Numbered from the stretch's first letter, positions 9,890 to 23,000 are shown. The stretch is DNA of 46,231 nucleotides from Plicaturopsis crispa FD-325 SS-3 (GCA_000827205.1 KN832559.1:665209-711439), one strand, 5' to 3'. Numbers and translations: made by a program. Notes: generated by a model not told the origin, from the sequence alone.

Positions 9890-12800
9890 ATGATCTCCAA
9901 AATCAAGGACATCTATGGGTACGTCATTCACAGCCGTCTTCATTCAAAGGCCCCTTAACTCAACTGACTTTTATCAGCCTTGCCGCCATTCTGGCCTACC
10001 TGGGTCAGGGCGAGTCAAATGCCGGCTCAACCGCCGTCTCCGGCTCAGCGCCCGCGGAGTCTGCTAACTACTTATACTCCCGCGCATCCACTGAATACAA
10101 GGATGTCATTGCTCAAATGTTCGAGTGGGACTGGTTAGTCACATTGCACCCTCAGACATTCTGAATCGCAATAACCCCCTGTCTTTCGTTTATAGGAACA
10201 GCGTCGCAGACGAGTGCACAAATTTCCTGGGGCCTGCTGGGTACGGTTATGTACAGAGTATGTGACCCTTTTGGCTTCCCCAGCGGATATTTTTATATCT
10301 TGAATTTACAGCGAGCCCCGCCAACGAGCACGTCAACGGCTCGGAATGGTACACGGACTACGAGTCTGTCACTTACAACATCACATCCAAGCGTGGATCC
10401 CGTGCTGAATTCAAGGCTATGGTTAAAACTTGCGCCACTGCCGGCGTCGGTGTTATCGCTGGTGCGTTGCTTGTACATGTTTGCGGTCGACAGCTTACTG
10501 AATGATTCCTTTCTTCCTGATAGACGTTGTATGGAACCACATGGCAAACGGCACAGGAGGTGTAGGTGTTAACGGCTCTGAATTCACTCACTACGACTAC
10601 CCTGGCATCTACTCGGCGGAGAATTTCCATCACTGCGGGCTCGAGGCCAATGACGACATTGTCAACTACACCAGCCGTGCGGAAGTGCAGACTTGCCAGC
10701 TTGCGGGTCTCGCAGATCTTGCGACCAACTCGTCCTTTGTGCAGGATCGTCTTGCCAAGTACGGTGACGACCTCATCTCGCTGGGCGTGGATGGTTTCCG
10801 TCTGGATGCCGCCACCCGTAAGTCTCCAGCCTTTTGGTTTGCGATATGTTCTTCTAACCGCCGGCGCGACCATAACAGACATTCCCGCCAAAGACATTGC
10901 TGCCATCCTGGCCGCCATGAAGACCAAGCCTGCGTTCGTCACCCAGGACGTGCTCTACGGACAAGGGGAGCCCATCACTCCCAATGAGTACACCCGCAAC
11001 GGTGATGTCCTCGAGCCCCGTTACACCACTGAACTGTTCAACGCTTTCACGACTGGAAACCTTTCCGGCCTTGAGGTGCTGAACGGTCGCGGATGGGTCA
11101 AGAGCAGCAAGGCCAACACCTTTGTTGTCAGCCCCGACACCGAGCGCGTGAGTCATCTTGACGGTATTTTTCGTGGCGCCATCGACTGACATATATCCAC
11201 AGAATGGCGAGTCGTTGACCTTCAACTCCACCAACAACACGTTCATCCTCGCTTCCGTCTTCAACCTTGCTCACCCTTACGGAAGGCCCACTGTCCTGTC
11301 GAGCTACTACTTCGCCGACAACGACACCAGCGTCGGAGCGCCCAACAACGGTCAGTAGGTTCTGTCTTTGACGCGCAGCTGGTGCTAACTCTCTACCTAC
11401 AGGCACCGGAGACTGCGAGACTAACAGCGGATGGATCTGCCAACATCGTCAGCTCCAGATCGTCGGCATGGTTGGCTTCCGTAACAACGTCAAGAACAGC
11501 TCCCACCTCAACAACTTCGTCTCGGGAACCAGCGCCCAGATCGCCTTCGGGCGTGGATCTGCTGGCCACGTCGCCATCAACAACGCAGACTCTGAGTGGA
11601 CTGTTACACTGAAGACTTCTCTTGAAGACGGCTCGTACTGCGATGTCGTCGGCGGCTACGTCAACAGCGCAGGAAACGGCTGCTCCGGAACTGCGTACGT
11701 CCTTCAGATTTTCGCCGATCGTGCTGCGACTGATACGTCGCTCTGAATTTTAGGGTCACTGTCTCGTCTGGCTCGATCACCATCACTGTACCCGCTAGGA
11801 ACGCAGTTGCTCTGCACACCGGTGCCATGTTCTCCACCAGCAGCGGCAGCGGCAGCGGAGGTAGCGGCGGCAGCGGCGGAAGTGGCAGCGCTGGCACCAC
11901 CGTCGTCAGCGGTGGTACGACCATCGTCAGCGGCGGCACGACCATCGTCAGCGGCGGCACCACCATCATTGGAGGTACTACCATTGTCGCAGGCACCACC
12001 AAGACCAAGAAGCCTACCGGCAAGAAGACCACTGCTAAAGGCTCTACCACCACGGCTGCTGGCGGCGGCGGTGGCGGCGGTTCCGGGGCCACTACGACAG
12101 CTCCTGCCGCTACAACGCCCGCAGCTGCTACCACTGATGCGTCTGGCACCACCAGCACCTCAGCAGCACCCTCCGCATCTGTGACTGCATCTTTCGCCGT
12201 GACCGCTAGCACAGCCGATGGCGAGGTAAGTTGGTCATGCATCATGGCGCGAGATGGATATTAACGCCGACTCTCGCAGAACCTCTACGTTGTCGGTAAC
12301 ATCCCCGAGCTCGGCAACTGGGATCCTTCTGGTGCTGTGAGTGTGCTCGAGATTTTGCTTCAAGGCTTTTGCTGATCGTCTACACAGGTCCCTATGGCTG
12401 TCAACAGCTCCGCTGCTGTGACGCGCAAGAGAGATACCACCAATGTCTGGACCGTCATCATTGAACTGCCTTTGATCACGCGTTTCGAGTACAAGTACCT
12501 CAAGAGGGCTGCTGACGGCACTGTACGTTCTCTTCTTTAATTTTGTTCCGAACATGGCTAATGTTGTGCGGAATAGTTCACGTTCGAGTCAGGCCGCAAC
12601 AGGGTCTACCGCACAGGTGGCAACCCCGGTCAAATCTTCTTCTGCGCAGTCTTCAAGTGAGCCTTTAATTTGCGCCTATTTTTGCGCTGTTGCTGATGGG
12701 CTTTGAAGCAACAAAGCGTCGACTGCTTGTGCGCCGGCTACAACCTCTGGCGCCTCCTCGTCGGCGACAGTCAGTGCTACCGCCACCGACTCTGCTACTG

Positions 12801-14313
12801 TCTCCGGCTCTGCGTCTGCCTCGAGCGTTGCGTCTGCCTCGAGCGTTGCCTCCACCTCGAGCGTTGCCTCCACCAGCTCGAACAGCACGACCTCTGCCAC
12901 TGACAGCGTCAGCGTCAGCTCGACCGCCTCTGGCAGCGCCAGCGTCAACGCGACCGTCACTCTGACTACCGCCACAGATGTTACTACCTTCACGACAACG
13001 TCGACTGGTGTTAGCACGACGGCGGTCATTACGTCGACCGCAACTGATGTTACAACGGCAACTGTCACGGACTCCACGACCGGTACAGACTCTACGACTG
13101 CATCGGCCACGTCCACCGCGACCGACGTCTCCACCGCGACCGACTCTACCACCGCGACCGACGCAACCATCACCGCGACTGATTCTACTACCGAGACTGC
13201 AACCACCACCGCAACTGACACTGCCTCTAGCTCAACTATCAGTGCTTCTGTTGCGTTTGCGGACACTGGGTCAACTGAGGACGGCGCGGTACGTCGCAGC
13301 GCATATCCAATCTTTTTTAGTATGCTGACTATCCCTGGTTTACTAGACTATGCTCGTGTCCGGCAACATTGATCAGTTGGGCAACTTCAACCCTGCGGAT
13401 GCCATCGACATGTCTCCGGACACAACTGCCAAGAGGGACATGACCACCACTTGGAGGGTCACAGTCGAGATCCCAGCAGGGACTAAGTTCGAGTACAAGT
13501 ACCTGATGAAGTACGCCAACGGAACGGTACGTAGCCACACTTTTAGTCCTTGAACCATTCATTGACTCTCCCTCCAGACTGCTTTCGAGACCGGCGCGAA
13601 CAGGCAATTCCAAGCACCTTCCAGCGGCGGAACTGCAACTGCCAGCGGACAATTCGAGTATGTCATTTTTCTTTTCTGCAAATAGCGTCGGTCCTGATGT
13701 AGATCGCAGTAACACCTCTTCCTCCACCACGAGTGGCAGCGCTTCCGCGACCACCACCGACGTTGTCACAACGTCCACGGACTCGAGCACGACTGCTGTT
13801 ATCACGACCACCGCTACCGTCACTGCGACAGAGACCTCGACCACTGACGTCTCGACTGCAACGGAAACCTCGACTGCTACTAGCACAACCGCGACCGATG
13901 TCACCACCACAACGGACTCCACGACCGCTTCTGTCACGGAAACCGCGACTACCACGGTTACTGATGTCTCGACTACGCCCTCGACCACGGCGACCGATGT
14001 CTCCACGACAGCTACCGATGTTTCCACGACAGCTACCGATGTCTCCACTGCCACGGAGTCCACGACCGCTTCTATCACGGAGACCGCGACTACCACGGCC
14101 ACCGATGTCACGACCACGGCTACCGATGTGAGCACGACGGAGACCACTGCAACAGAGACGTCGACCGCGACCGAGACATCGACTGCGACCGAGACGCCGA
14201 CCGAGACGTCGACTGCGACCGAGACGCCGACCGAGACATCGACCGCGACAGAGACGCCGACCTCGACAGAGGCGTCGACGACCGCAGAAGAGACGACGAC
14301 CGTAGGACCTTAG
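9890..14313 (+). CDS. Secreted GH13 alpha-amylase-like protein with two CBM20-like domains
   Basis: Sixteen exons give about 1195 residues: 9890-9918, 9978-10133, 10196-10257, 10312-10461, 10524-10817, 10879-11147, 11203-11350, 11403-11694, 11754-12225, 12280-12336, 12388-12522, 12577-12656, 12709-13288, 13347-13526, 13578-13657, 13710-14313. A short hydrophobic leader precedes a GH13 barrel: QMFEWDW, region I DVVWNH (133-138), region II GFRLDAATH with nucleophile Asp227. The usual catalytic Glu of region III is Asp254 (VTQDVLYG), and region IV reads SPDTER instead of NHDTER. After the barrel come a Gly/Thr repeat linker, a CBM20-like module (YVVGNIPELGNWDP), a Ser/Thr-rich linker, a second module (LVSGNIDQLGNFNP), and a 200-residue Thr/Ser-rich tail without a GPI-type end. 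Expected role: binding and perhaps hydrolysing starch or glycogen outside the cell. Activity is doubtful given the two changes. Confidence 0.9.
11902..12000 (+). repeat. In-frame 21-bp minisatellite coding VSGGTTI repeats
   Basis: About four to five imperfect copies of a 21-bp unit (GTCAGCGGCGGCACGACCAT plus one base) encode a Val-Ser-Gly-Gly-Thr-Thr-Ile repeat between the GH13 barrel and the first starch-binding-like domain. The unit length is a multiple of three, so copy-number change would keep the frame. It probably forms an extended, O-glycosylated linker. Confidence 0.8.
13716..14310 (+). repeat. Thr/Ser-rich degenerate coding repeat (protein tail)
   Basis: The last exon of the amylase-like gene is built of short degenerate units that translate to variations of TATDVSTT and TATETST. 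Tandem near-identical stretches are visible around 14000-14060 and 14150-14260. Such tails in secreted fungal proteins are heavily O-mannosylated and act as stalks. Length polymorphism between strains is likely. Confidence 0.75.
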
Positions 14314-14711
14314 GTGCTTTACGAATATTTAGTTTGGGACATTCAGCTTGCGCCATGTATTGTTTTGTTATGGACACTTCACACATTCTTACTGCTCTTT
14401 GTTTATTGCATATGTTATGAATTTTATTCAAGCGGATATTGACATTCGCTACACATGAAAAACGCGCAAATTCGACATGAAAATTTAGTGCCCAAACTTC
14501 TACAGATACCTCCTCCCTTTCACTCTTAATTTCTCAGTCTCTTAATTTCTCAGTCTAACCAACTTTCAGTGTGCCGTCGCGACTCGCGCGTTGCACGCGT
14601 TACGCGTTACGCGTCACATGCTTGTTAACTCATTGACAAATGACCAGGCTTTTGCCCGTGAACTCTCTCATTCTCACCTTCAAGTTCCAACTTGATCTTG
14701 CAAGCAAAACA
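14314..14711. other. Intergenic spacer between amylase-like gene and next gene
   Basis: This spacer should hold the 3' end of the amylase-like transcript (AT-rich after the stop, with TTTTATT-like stretches) and the promoter of the following gene. A direct duplication of CTTAATTTCTCAGTCT lies near 14525-14556, and a GCGTTACGCGTTACGCGT run at about 14597-14614. I see no gene. Confidence 0.4.
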
Positions 14712-16776
14712 ATGGCTGGAGCTAACTACATGGGTGGTAAAAGGTCGGTCTCGCTCATGTTGCACACGTATCGGAGTTGATGTAGGACACTCGTCAGAAA
14801 TGTAGCCAAGGCTCGTGCCAAAGATGGTACCAGTCGTTTGCAGAAGGGACATTTCAGTCGCCAGCGCTTGGACATTCTCAACAAAGGGCTTGGTGGATCT
14901 AGAGACGCACTGCATTCAGGGAATACGCAGGCTGGAAACGCGCTAGTGCCAGATATCGGTCTTGCCCATGCACAACGACATCTATCCAATACAACGAACT
15001 GTGGATCACCGCGACACGAGACGCACACTCAGCTACCAGAAATTACGGCCATGGATCAAATGCACGGTCGACGCGATGCAGGCTTAGTTTCCAAAAACAC
15101 CAAAAAGCGGACCTCCAAGGTTCTTGACACACTGGACGCCTCTGAGCGTACGTGAGCTCGTAACATTGTGTCTCATTGTGCGCTAGACAGTACCGGATAG
15201 CTGACACGTATAGCTGCCAGCGATTTCTATTAGGGCAGAGCTTGATCGATTGCTTGCTTTGCCGGACCTTGCAAGCCTTTCTACGCGTCGACGCCGACAG
15301 CAACCAACTCCAGATCTTCAAAGCATACCAGTAACCCAAGGCTCAGAAAAGCGTCCAAGAAAGAAGCCGGTGAGGATTTACACGCGCGCCGTCTATGCCG
15401 ACGCTCACATTCCGTGCTACGGCTCGCTGTAGCACATGAGTACGCCAGACTCACAACGTCCAAGACTTCCTCTTAGGCAGCATCCGGAGCCCCGCGAGAT
15501 AGGACCCTCGACCATCAGTTCCGAGTCGAATCAAGATGTTTCTCGTGTTCCAGCCACCTATAGCCCTGCGAACAATGGTCCTCCAGTAGAGGAGGATACG
15601 GCTGCCGACGACACTTTTATATCGATGGATCTCGACGATAGTACGGTTGCCGATGAAGCTGACTACACAATGCTCGACTTTGCAACACCTGAAGTGCCTA
15701 GCCTCAAAACTTCGGACAAAACGCCCGCTTCTCGCTTCTCGTTCGATCCACCTGTGCACCGTATGCGCGCCGCAAGCAGCTCTAGTTCGTCGTCATCAGG
15801 GTTTGGGCTCCCTCAGCTTTCAGAACCGTCGCCATTTGTTACCAAGGCCAAGGCTCGTCCCGCCGAAAGAGCGTTCGTTTTCTCAGGACCGTCCTACTCG
15901 CGTCGCTTTACCCCTCTACGAGATACTGCTCAATCAGACCTTTCGAAGAACGCTATTTTCTCACCGCGCACGTCGACTCCCGCACAACGACCTCAAATGC
16001 TTTCCCGTCCCAATGACTTTCCGCCGGACCCACTGCTTCAATATCCATACGAACCTTTGAGGACCCCAGCTGCTGACAGGTCCTCAACTTCTAACGGTTG
16101 CCATCGCACAAATTCTACTGCTAGGACATTATTCGACGAGGCCGACCCCTGGTCCGCTATCGGAAAACTCTTGAACCTTGAGCATGTAGTACCGCCGCCT
16201 CAGTCAACCTCCGCCTTTTCTCTGGAATTGCTGAAGATGAATAATCGCAAAGGCGTAGGCTATACATGCAACAACGAAAAACAGAACGATACACTGCCGC
16301 GTTTCTCAGACGATCTGGATCTATCCGGCAATGAACCATTAGCTTTTGCCCACCACTCGGTGGACTCGGACTCAACTCACTACACTTCGCTATTGCCAGC
16401 CTTGGATATATCGCCCCGACCGCCCCAACAGTCTTCCCAGGCTGCGGACGGACCGGAATACACGCTGACGGACATTGACAATGTCACCCGAAAATCGCCC
16501 GATACGGGTTCTCTCGATGCTTTCGCCGCCATCCGACGATTCCCGCTGTCCCCCGACGCCAAGAACGATCCCGACAAGCAAGGCAACGGACCTGTACCCA
16601 GTCCATCGACGAATCCCGCCAACGACGACGCCGAGCTGTTTGCCTATGCCCGAACGAAAATCGACCCCCACTCGACGCCATCAACTCAGACGAACATGCC
16701 TTCTCGTAGCCCGGCGTGGTTCGAGGGTCCCTGTTTATTTTTCGACCAAGCAGTGATCGATGAAGACATAGAATGA
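14712..16776 (+). CDS. Uncharacterised Ser/Pro-rich protein
   Basis: Four exons (14712-14743, 14786-15147, 15221-15369, 15433-16776) join in frame to about 628 residues. I do not recognise it. The N-terminus is basic (MAGANYMGGKR, then TLVRNVAKARAKDG) and could bind nucleic acid or carry a nuclear signal. A short helical segment (RAELDRLLALPDL) precedes a basic run (EKRPRKKP). The long fourth exon is mostly low-complexity Ser/Pro/Asp sequence with a nine-serine run (about 15775-15801) and two more ordered motifs, PWSAIGKLLNLEHVV and, at the extreme C-terminus, GPCLFFDQAVIDEDIE. The last exon could be read alone as an open frame from 15436, but the upstream splice keeps the frame and uses consensus sites, so one gene is more likely. 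Confidence 0.6.
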
Positions 16777-17281
16777 CCCGGCTTTAGTGCGGGTGGATGG
16801 AAGGTGTCGATCCGCAGTCTTCCCGGTACGCCCACTGCATAAGTTAGAATCCGTTAAGTGTTACTTACTCCTTGCATGCAGCGCTTGAGAGCTCATTCGC
16901 TTGTTAAAATTTACTTCGTTGTGCTGCCTGCTTTATACCAAGAATTGTTGCAAAAAGGTTTCCGGACTCGGCGTTTGAATTGTCCCGTGGAGGTAGTGAT
17001 TGTGCTAATCGTGAGCCGCCTGACGTTGTCATTCTATCTTCAACTCTCTGCTCTCACGCATAAAATGGTCAATGGTATGTCCTTGGAATACTTCTGCGTC
17101 GTGGGAGCTATAGTCTTATTTATGTTAGTTCCTCAGGTGTATCACCGTGTAAATGGAGCTCCTGTTCGCACAGGATATAAATCTGAAGTTCAATGATAGC
17201 GAGAATCAGCCCATTCATGAGTCCTTTATAGCTCCCTCTTTCGACGATGGCTCGTCTCTGTCGCTCATTTTCTGGACGAGA
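16777..17281. other. Intergenic region upstream of the carboxylesterase
   Basis: No gene is supported. Short frames here are hydrophobic by chance and lack splice context. The last 250 bases should include the esterase promoter; TATA-like AT-rich patches occur near 17115-17125 and 17176-17182 (ATATAAA). Confidence 0.4.
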
Positions 17282-19699
17282 ATGTCTCCTTTGATTCAGC
17301 TGGCGGCTCTCTTGTCATTTTTCTCCGCTGCGTCGGCAACTCTAGAAGTCAATCTCACATCGGGGGTGTTCCGCGGTGCTGCTACTGCCAACGGGACTGA
17401 GACGTGGCTCGGCATTCCATATGCACGTCCTCCCGTGGGCTCCCTCCGGTTCAAAGCGCCTCAAGTTCTCCCAGCACCGGTAACTGGCGATGTGGTTGAC
17501 GCGACGGTCTTCGGGAACGCGTGCCCGCAGCCGCCGAGCGCAGCTTTGGGTGCGCCCATCGGTGAAGACTGTTTGTTCTTGAACGTAGGTGTCACAATAT
17601 GCGCTTCATTTCGCGGGATTGATCACCTCTGTATTTTCTTCATAGGTCTATAGGCCGGAAAATACCAGCTCGACCGCGGGTTTGCCTGTTCTTGTCTGGA
17701 TTCATGTGAGAGCTGCGCTCGCTAACGCTATCATTGACTTAATGGTTGGCAGGGTGGCGCGTACACTACGGGGTACGCGTAAACAACGTCGCTCTGGTGG
17801 ATGAGAGACTGAGATGTTCCATATCAGCGCTGCCTCAGCCCCATCCACCGATCCCACACGTATGCATGGAAGTCTTGTTTCCTTATCAATCTCAAACATA
17901 ATTTCACCAGGTATAATTCAACGAGGCGTGGATACCAACAAATCGATTGTCTTTGTATCCGTGTGAGTGATTTCGTCGATCGCGTGACCCTCTAGCCCTC
18001 AATTACTCTTGTCAGGAATTATCGCCTAAATACCTTCGGCTTCGTGAGTTGAACATTGCCATTGATGTTGTGTTGCATATAAACAGTTTGGTTCATTAGC
18101 TTTCCAGCGCTCATGTAGCACCTGAAGATTTAAATGCCGGTCTATTAGACCAGCGCGCTGCACTAACCTTCGTCCAGCAAAATATCGCGAAATTCGGCGG
18201 AGATCCATCCAAGGTATGTGAATGCGAAGACTTGGACATATCGCTGTTGAATCTTTGTTCGTTCATTTAGGTCACGATATGGGGTCAGGTTCGCGTCCAA
18301 ACAGCCGTTCTATGTCCGAGTGCTCACCGTCTAGCTAGTCCGCTGGTGCAGGAAGCGTTGAGTTCCACTTCCTCTTCCCGTCGTCTACAACACTGTTCCG
18401 CGCAGGAATAGCAGATTCATCTACTGGCCCATTGTACGCTTTCGCTTCAAGTGTCTGAATGACGGTCAACTAACCGTTGTCCATACAGCAAAAACTCACC
18501 GTTTGCCGACCAATACGACGACCCGGCATTGCCATTTGGTCGCCTACTCACGATGACCAATTGCTCAGCTGGATCCAGTTCGGTTTCGTGTCTTCAAGAC
18601 GTACCTTTCGAGGCAAGTTACCATATACTTCAAGGCTGTTTCGGGACTGACATCCCTCCGTAGACTCTCCTGAATATCAGTAATGAGATGATTGAATCGA
18701 CACTTAACACACAATTGTGGCAGCCGTCTGTGGGTCCACCCGGAAGTGCAATACCAAAACGCGCGTCGAGTAAGATTGCCAGTGGAGATTTCCTACATCT
18801 TCCTTACATCGGTGGTACGAACGTGAGACGCCCCACTATCTTCCGCAACCCGGAGAACAGATATTAATGTGACTCGCGCATAGCTGAACGAGGGCACAAC
18901 GTTCAGTCAATCCGTCTTCAATCTCAATCTCCCTCCCGACGAGCAGACAGCGGCCTTCGAGAACTTCATCACGCACTGCCTAATCGACAATCGCACGCTC
19001 ACGACCGACGTCCTGAACAAATTCGTGTCCCTCTTCCCGGCGAACGATTCCACGGAAGGCGGGCCATTCAACACGGGCGATTCCCTCTTCGATCGCTCGG
19101 AGGCGTGGTATACGGATCTCATGTTCCTCGCTCCGCGGAGAGCTTTCTTCGAGAAAGCGGCGAGCTTGCAGCCGATGTTCGCGTATTATTTTACGGAGTT
19201 CATTCCCGGGAACGACCCCAGCCTTGGAGGTACGATTTTGGAAGCATCAGATGCCACTGTGATGTACTCACTAATTGTGATCCAGTCTTTCACGCGTCAG
19301 AGCTGGAGTTACTCTTTGGGCCCATACCCGCTCGCGCAGTCGACGTCGAGACCGATTTCGCAAATCAGATGGTAGACTTCTACCTGAACTTCATACACAA
19401 TCTAAACCCTGGACGTGCGTGATTAGGCCATTCTTACTGATTCTTGTCCACGCTAAGAGAAACCTACGTTGTAGCCCAATGGCCAGCATACGACTCAAAG
19501 AAGCAAGTGCTGCAGCTCATGCGGGATAACATCACGCTTATTCCAGACGGTACGATGTCGCCTTCCCCGGGCCTTTTTTCTGTTCTACCCGGTACTTATG
19601 TGGTTGTGCTGATCGGCGCATTTGTATGTTGCAGACTTCAACGTCGACAAGACGCAGTTCTTGAGCTCGCAGGAAGTCCTTGACGCATTCGAAAAATAG
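17282..19699 (+). CDS. Secreted type-B carboxylesterase/lipase
   Basis: Fifteen exons give about 539 residues: 17282-17584, 17646-17705, 17753-17772, 17828-17859, 17911-17962, 18016-18043, 18100-18213, 18271-18288, 18339-18433, 18489-18612, 18664-18822, 18884-19229, 19286-19414, 19475-19549, 19635-19699. A signal peptide (residues 1-19, cleavage after SAASA) is followed by the carboxylesterase fold: [23 protein letters not shown], oxyanion-hole [20 protein letters not shown], nucleophile Ser210 in GQSAGAGS, Glu338 in NEGT and His453 in VFHASE. The triad is complete, so it should be an active ester hydrolase outside the cell; substrate unknown (lipids, plant or fungal esters). Intron 10 uses a GC donor (GCAAGT at 18613). 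The length matches the family. Confidence 0.93.
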
Positions 19700-20021
19700 A
19701 CCGTCAATGTCTTTTGTATTTCTTGAGCAGAGTGCGCAGTTGCCCGTAGCCCGCACCATATTTTCTGTCACGATCTCGTATCGAAAAATGGTTGTAGTAT
19801 AACACTGAGATTGGACAATTTTGCATTACCGTTCCGTTAGACGTTTCGCTCACGACTTGAGGCAAAACCTAGCAGGCGGTAATGAATTCTGCAAAGGTAA
19901 GTAATACACGGAAGGCACCCTTCATTCATAAGTAGCAATAACGGAGCGTCACGGAGGGGGACTTGCGCGCGATGCGACTGCTCACATAACAGCCAGTCTC
20001 CTCCCGGTAGAGACATGGGGG
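19700..20021. other. Spacer between two convergent genes
   Basis: The esterase (+) and the amidohydrolase (-) end toward each other here. The spacer should contain both 3' ends. I see no gene or repeat. Confidence 0.45.
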
Positions 20022-23000
20022 CTAGAAAAGATCAACGACACCCCGCCTAGCGGACACGACGCCTACGACCTTGCTCTCGAAGTCGAACACATCGCCCCCT
20101 TCGTATACCACGAGATCCTCCGCGGCTGCGTCCGACCATTCCAGTCCCAACGCGCTCTCGAGATTGGTCGTGGCCAGCGCGAGTGCCTGCGCTTTGCTGA
20201 CCCTGCCGTCGGATTCGAGCGCAGCCTAGAAGGGTGGCACAAGGACAATCAGTACCGACGGTTACCTCAGAACGCAGCAGGACGCCTCACCCAAGCGAGA
20301 TCCAAACGCGTGTTCCGCGCGGTGTACTCGTCAATCACACCTATAGCAACATTAACATTGTGCGACAGTAGCGTCGTCACACTGCTTTCGTAGGACAGCG
20401 GCGGGCCGGGCAGGCTAGCCGAGAGACGTAAGCCCATAAGCGTCTGAGTACGAAGATGAGATAGTGAGGACGCACATCCGTCTATGATCCCAGGTTGTCG
20501 GGTATGGCCGTGCTGAAGCCAATACTACGCTGACACCGGCCTCCCCGATCTCTTTTGCGAGGAGGTGCGCCTCCGCGGCGCCGGTGAGGGTGAGGCGGAG
20601 ACGGTGGCCGGTGTGATCTTCGACTTCTGCCTTGAGCCGCAGAAGTGTAGCGATGATATCGGCGTTTTGAACTTCCACGACTAGCGGTATGATGCCCTGG
20701 TATTATGACTCCGTGAGCAAGCTGTGTATTTCCGGAAATGCTATAGTAAATATGGCATTACCTGTTTGACCCGAGCCCATGCGTCGAGCGACTCATCGTC
20801 CGCGTCGAGCAATAGTTTTCGGAGCACGGCGACCTGCGTGCTAACGCTAGCGGAAATACCATGGCTAATTGCCACATGCAACGCCGTCTCATCCTGGACC
20901 ACCGCCCCTTCCTCCAGCGCATGCCGAGCCCCCGTCCCAATCGCCGTCGACAGACCGGAAAAGAACGCCGCGCCCACAGGCGCCACGATGGACGTCGTAA
21001 CGCCCGCGCGGTACGCCAGCCTAGTGGATCCGGATAGTTATCTCAGAACCAGATCCGAGCTTTGAACGGGGGGACAACTCACAGAGCATTCCTGCTGCCA
21101 AACTGCAGCCCGTCCACCGCGCGGATGGTCGGTGCCTTGTCACCCAGTATGCTAGGTACGCTACCGGTGAGGAGGGGGTCGTGCACGACGCCGTCATTGG
21201 TCGACGGCTCTAAGCGTATCTCGCTTAGGCCGATGGGGGACCCGAATGTCGTTAGCCCCGGGGCTAGCGCACCGCCCTTCAGGTCCACAACCTCGTTTTT
21301 GGAGCTGCTACTACGGTTCACGCTGGAAAGGCAGGCGGTGCCGGGGGCGGCGCAGGTGATGCTGCCATCGCTTATCACGACGGTGTGCATAACCTCCTCG
21401 CCCTCGTCCGCGTCCGCGAACATCGCCCCGCCCGCACGCGTGTATAGGCTCTTCACGTTCGTAAAAGTGACATGTGTAGCCTCGCGCTTACGCACATCGA
21501 GCGGCGGCAGCCCCTCCCACTCCACCGCCTCCTTCGCCTCCCGATCGAAATCCGGCGTCCTGGGCAGCACCTGGAACGCCTCCGGTTTCGCGGACTTGGC
21601 GGGGGCGGATAGCTGCGGGATACCGTCTATGTAGACCTGTGCGGGGGTGGCGCCCAATGCGAGGGGGTGCGAGTCCCATATCACGATGTCTTAAACGAAT
21701 GTCTCGTCACTGAACTATTATGCCGATGGGTGGAAGGAACTTACCAGCGTCGTACCCTGTCGTTCGAGATACACATCATCAGCACACCACACATACAGCG
21801 TACCAGGCAAATGTACACTGTACACACACACATACCCTCTTTGATGCTACCCATACGGTGCCCGAGGCCCGCAGCGGCAGCGGGGACGGAGGTGACGGAG
21901 GCGAGCGCGAGGTGCGGGTCGAAGCCGTAGTAGTGCACTAGCGCGGCCTCGAAGAGGAGGTAGCGGCTGTTGACCACGGGGTGGTCGGACTGCGTTGCAT
22001 AATGAGCATAAATGGGTGAAAGGTGGGAGGGGGGGGGTGCAGACCTTCATGACGACGGGGATACCGTGGGAGGCGAGGATGCGGGGTGCGAATTCGGAGC
22101 CTGTGTTATAGTGAGATGTGAGATGTGTTCCCTCAATACTGGAGGGTGAGGTAGGGTAAGGCAGACAGACCTCGGTACGCTTCCCGCTTTTTTCTGGCGC
22201 CACAGTGAGTAGTGAGACATCGCTCCGAATGACCTGCCAGTCACCCTCGTACGCACCTCGCATTCGACGCAAACAGCGCTATAGACGGCACCCCTCCCTA
22301 TCATAGAGTCCCAAAGACCCACAGTCAGCGACGCCGCACACAGCAGGGAGGCTAACCACAATATTAGTTACCCATGTCTTCTTCAGCAGATCCGGAACGA
22401 GGTACGTCTCGCCCGCGTGGTGGAACGACGCTACCGGGAACTGGAATTCGTTTGACAGCTGCTCGATATTGAATATGTCGTCAGTAAGTAAGTAAGAGCT
22501 GTGAATGACCGTATTGAACGAGGGTATGTATATGAGGGAAGGACTGACCCTGACTATCCCGTCCAGGTCGACAGCCTACCACGCCTCGTTATTCATTATC
22601 ACTGATCAGAGTCGCGGCCAATCTGGGGACGGACCTCGTAGCAGTGAATCGACAGCTACACCGGCGAACCGGTTAACGATATAATTAAATGACAGCACAG
22701 GGGCCGGCGATATCCGAGCACCCACCTTGACCTTCCCTCTCAGCACGTCCACCAACGCCTCCCACTGCAGGTCCTCGGGAAACGCCGCGTCGTCACCAAG
22801 TTCACCAAGCTCACGCCACAGCCCCGCCTCCGCCTTCTCGCAAAACCGGTCCTGCGCCTCTTTGATCTTGCGCGCCTCGTTGTACGCGTGGCGGAAGCCC
22901 CATGCCGAGTCCATGCGGGTCTGGGCGTAGGCGCGGGAGGGGTTCTCGCCTGTAGGCACCGACGCGTTATTGAGTTGTAGCTGTATCCAAGTAAGTGGAG

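Noticed and set aside
11661-12245. Minus-strand Val/Pro-rich frame opposite the amylase linker
   Set aside because: It is a shadow of the Gly/Thr repeat on the coding strand, with no start context or motif.
12676-14147. Minus-strand Val/Ser-rich frames
   Set aside because: They are antisense shadows of the Ser/Thr linkers of the amylase-like gene.
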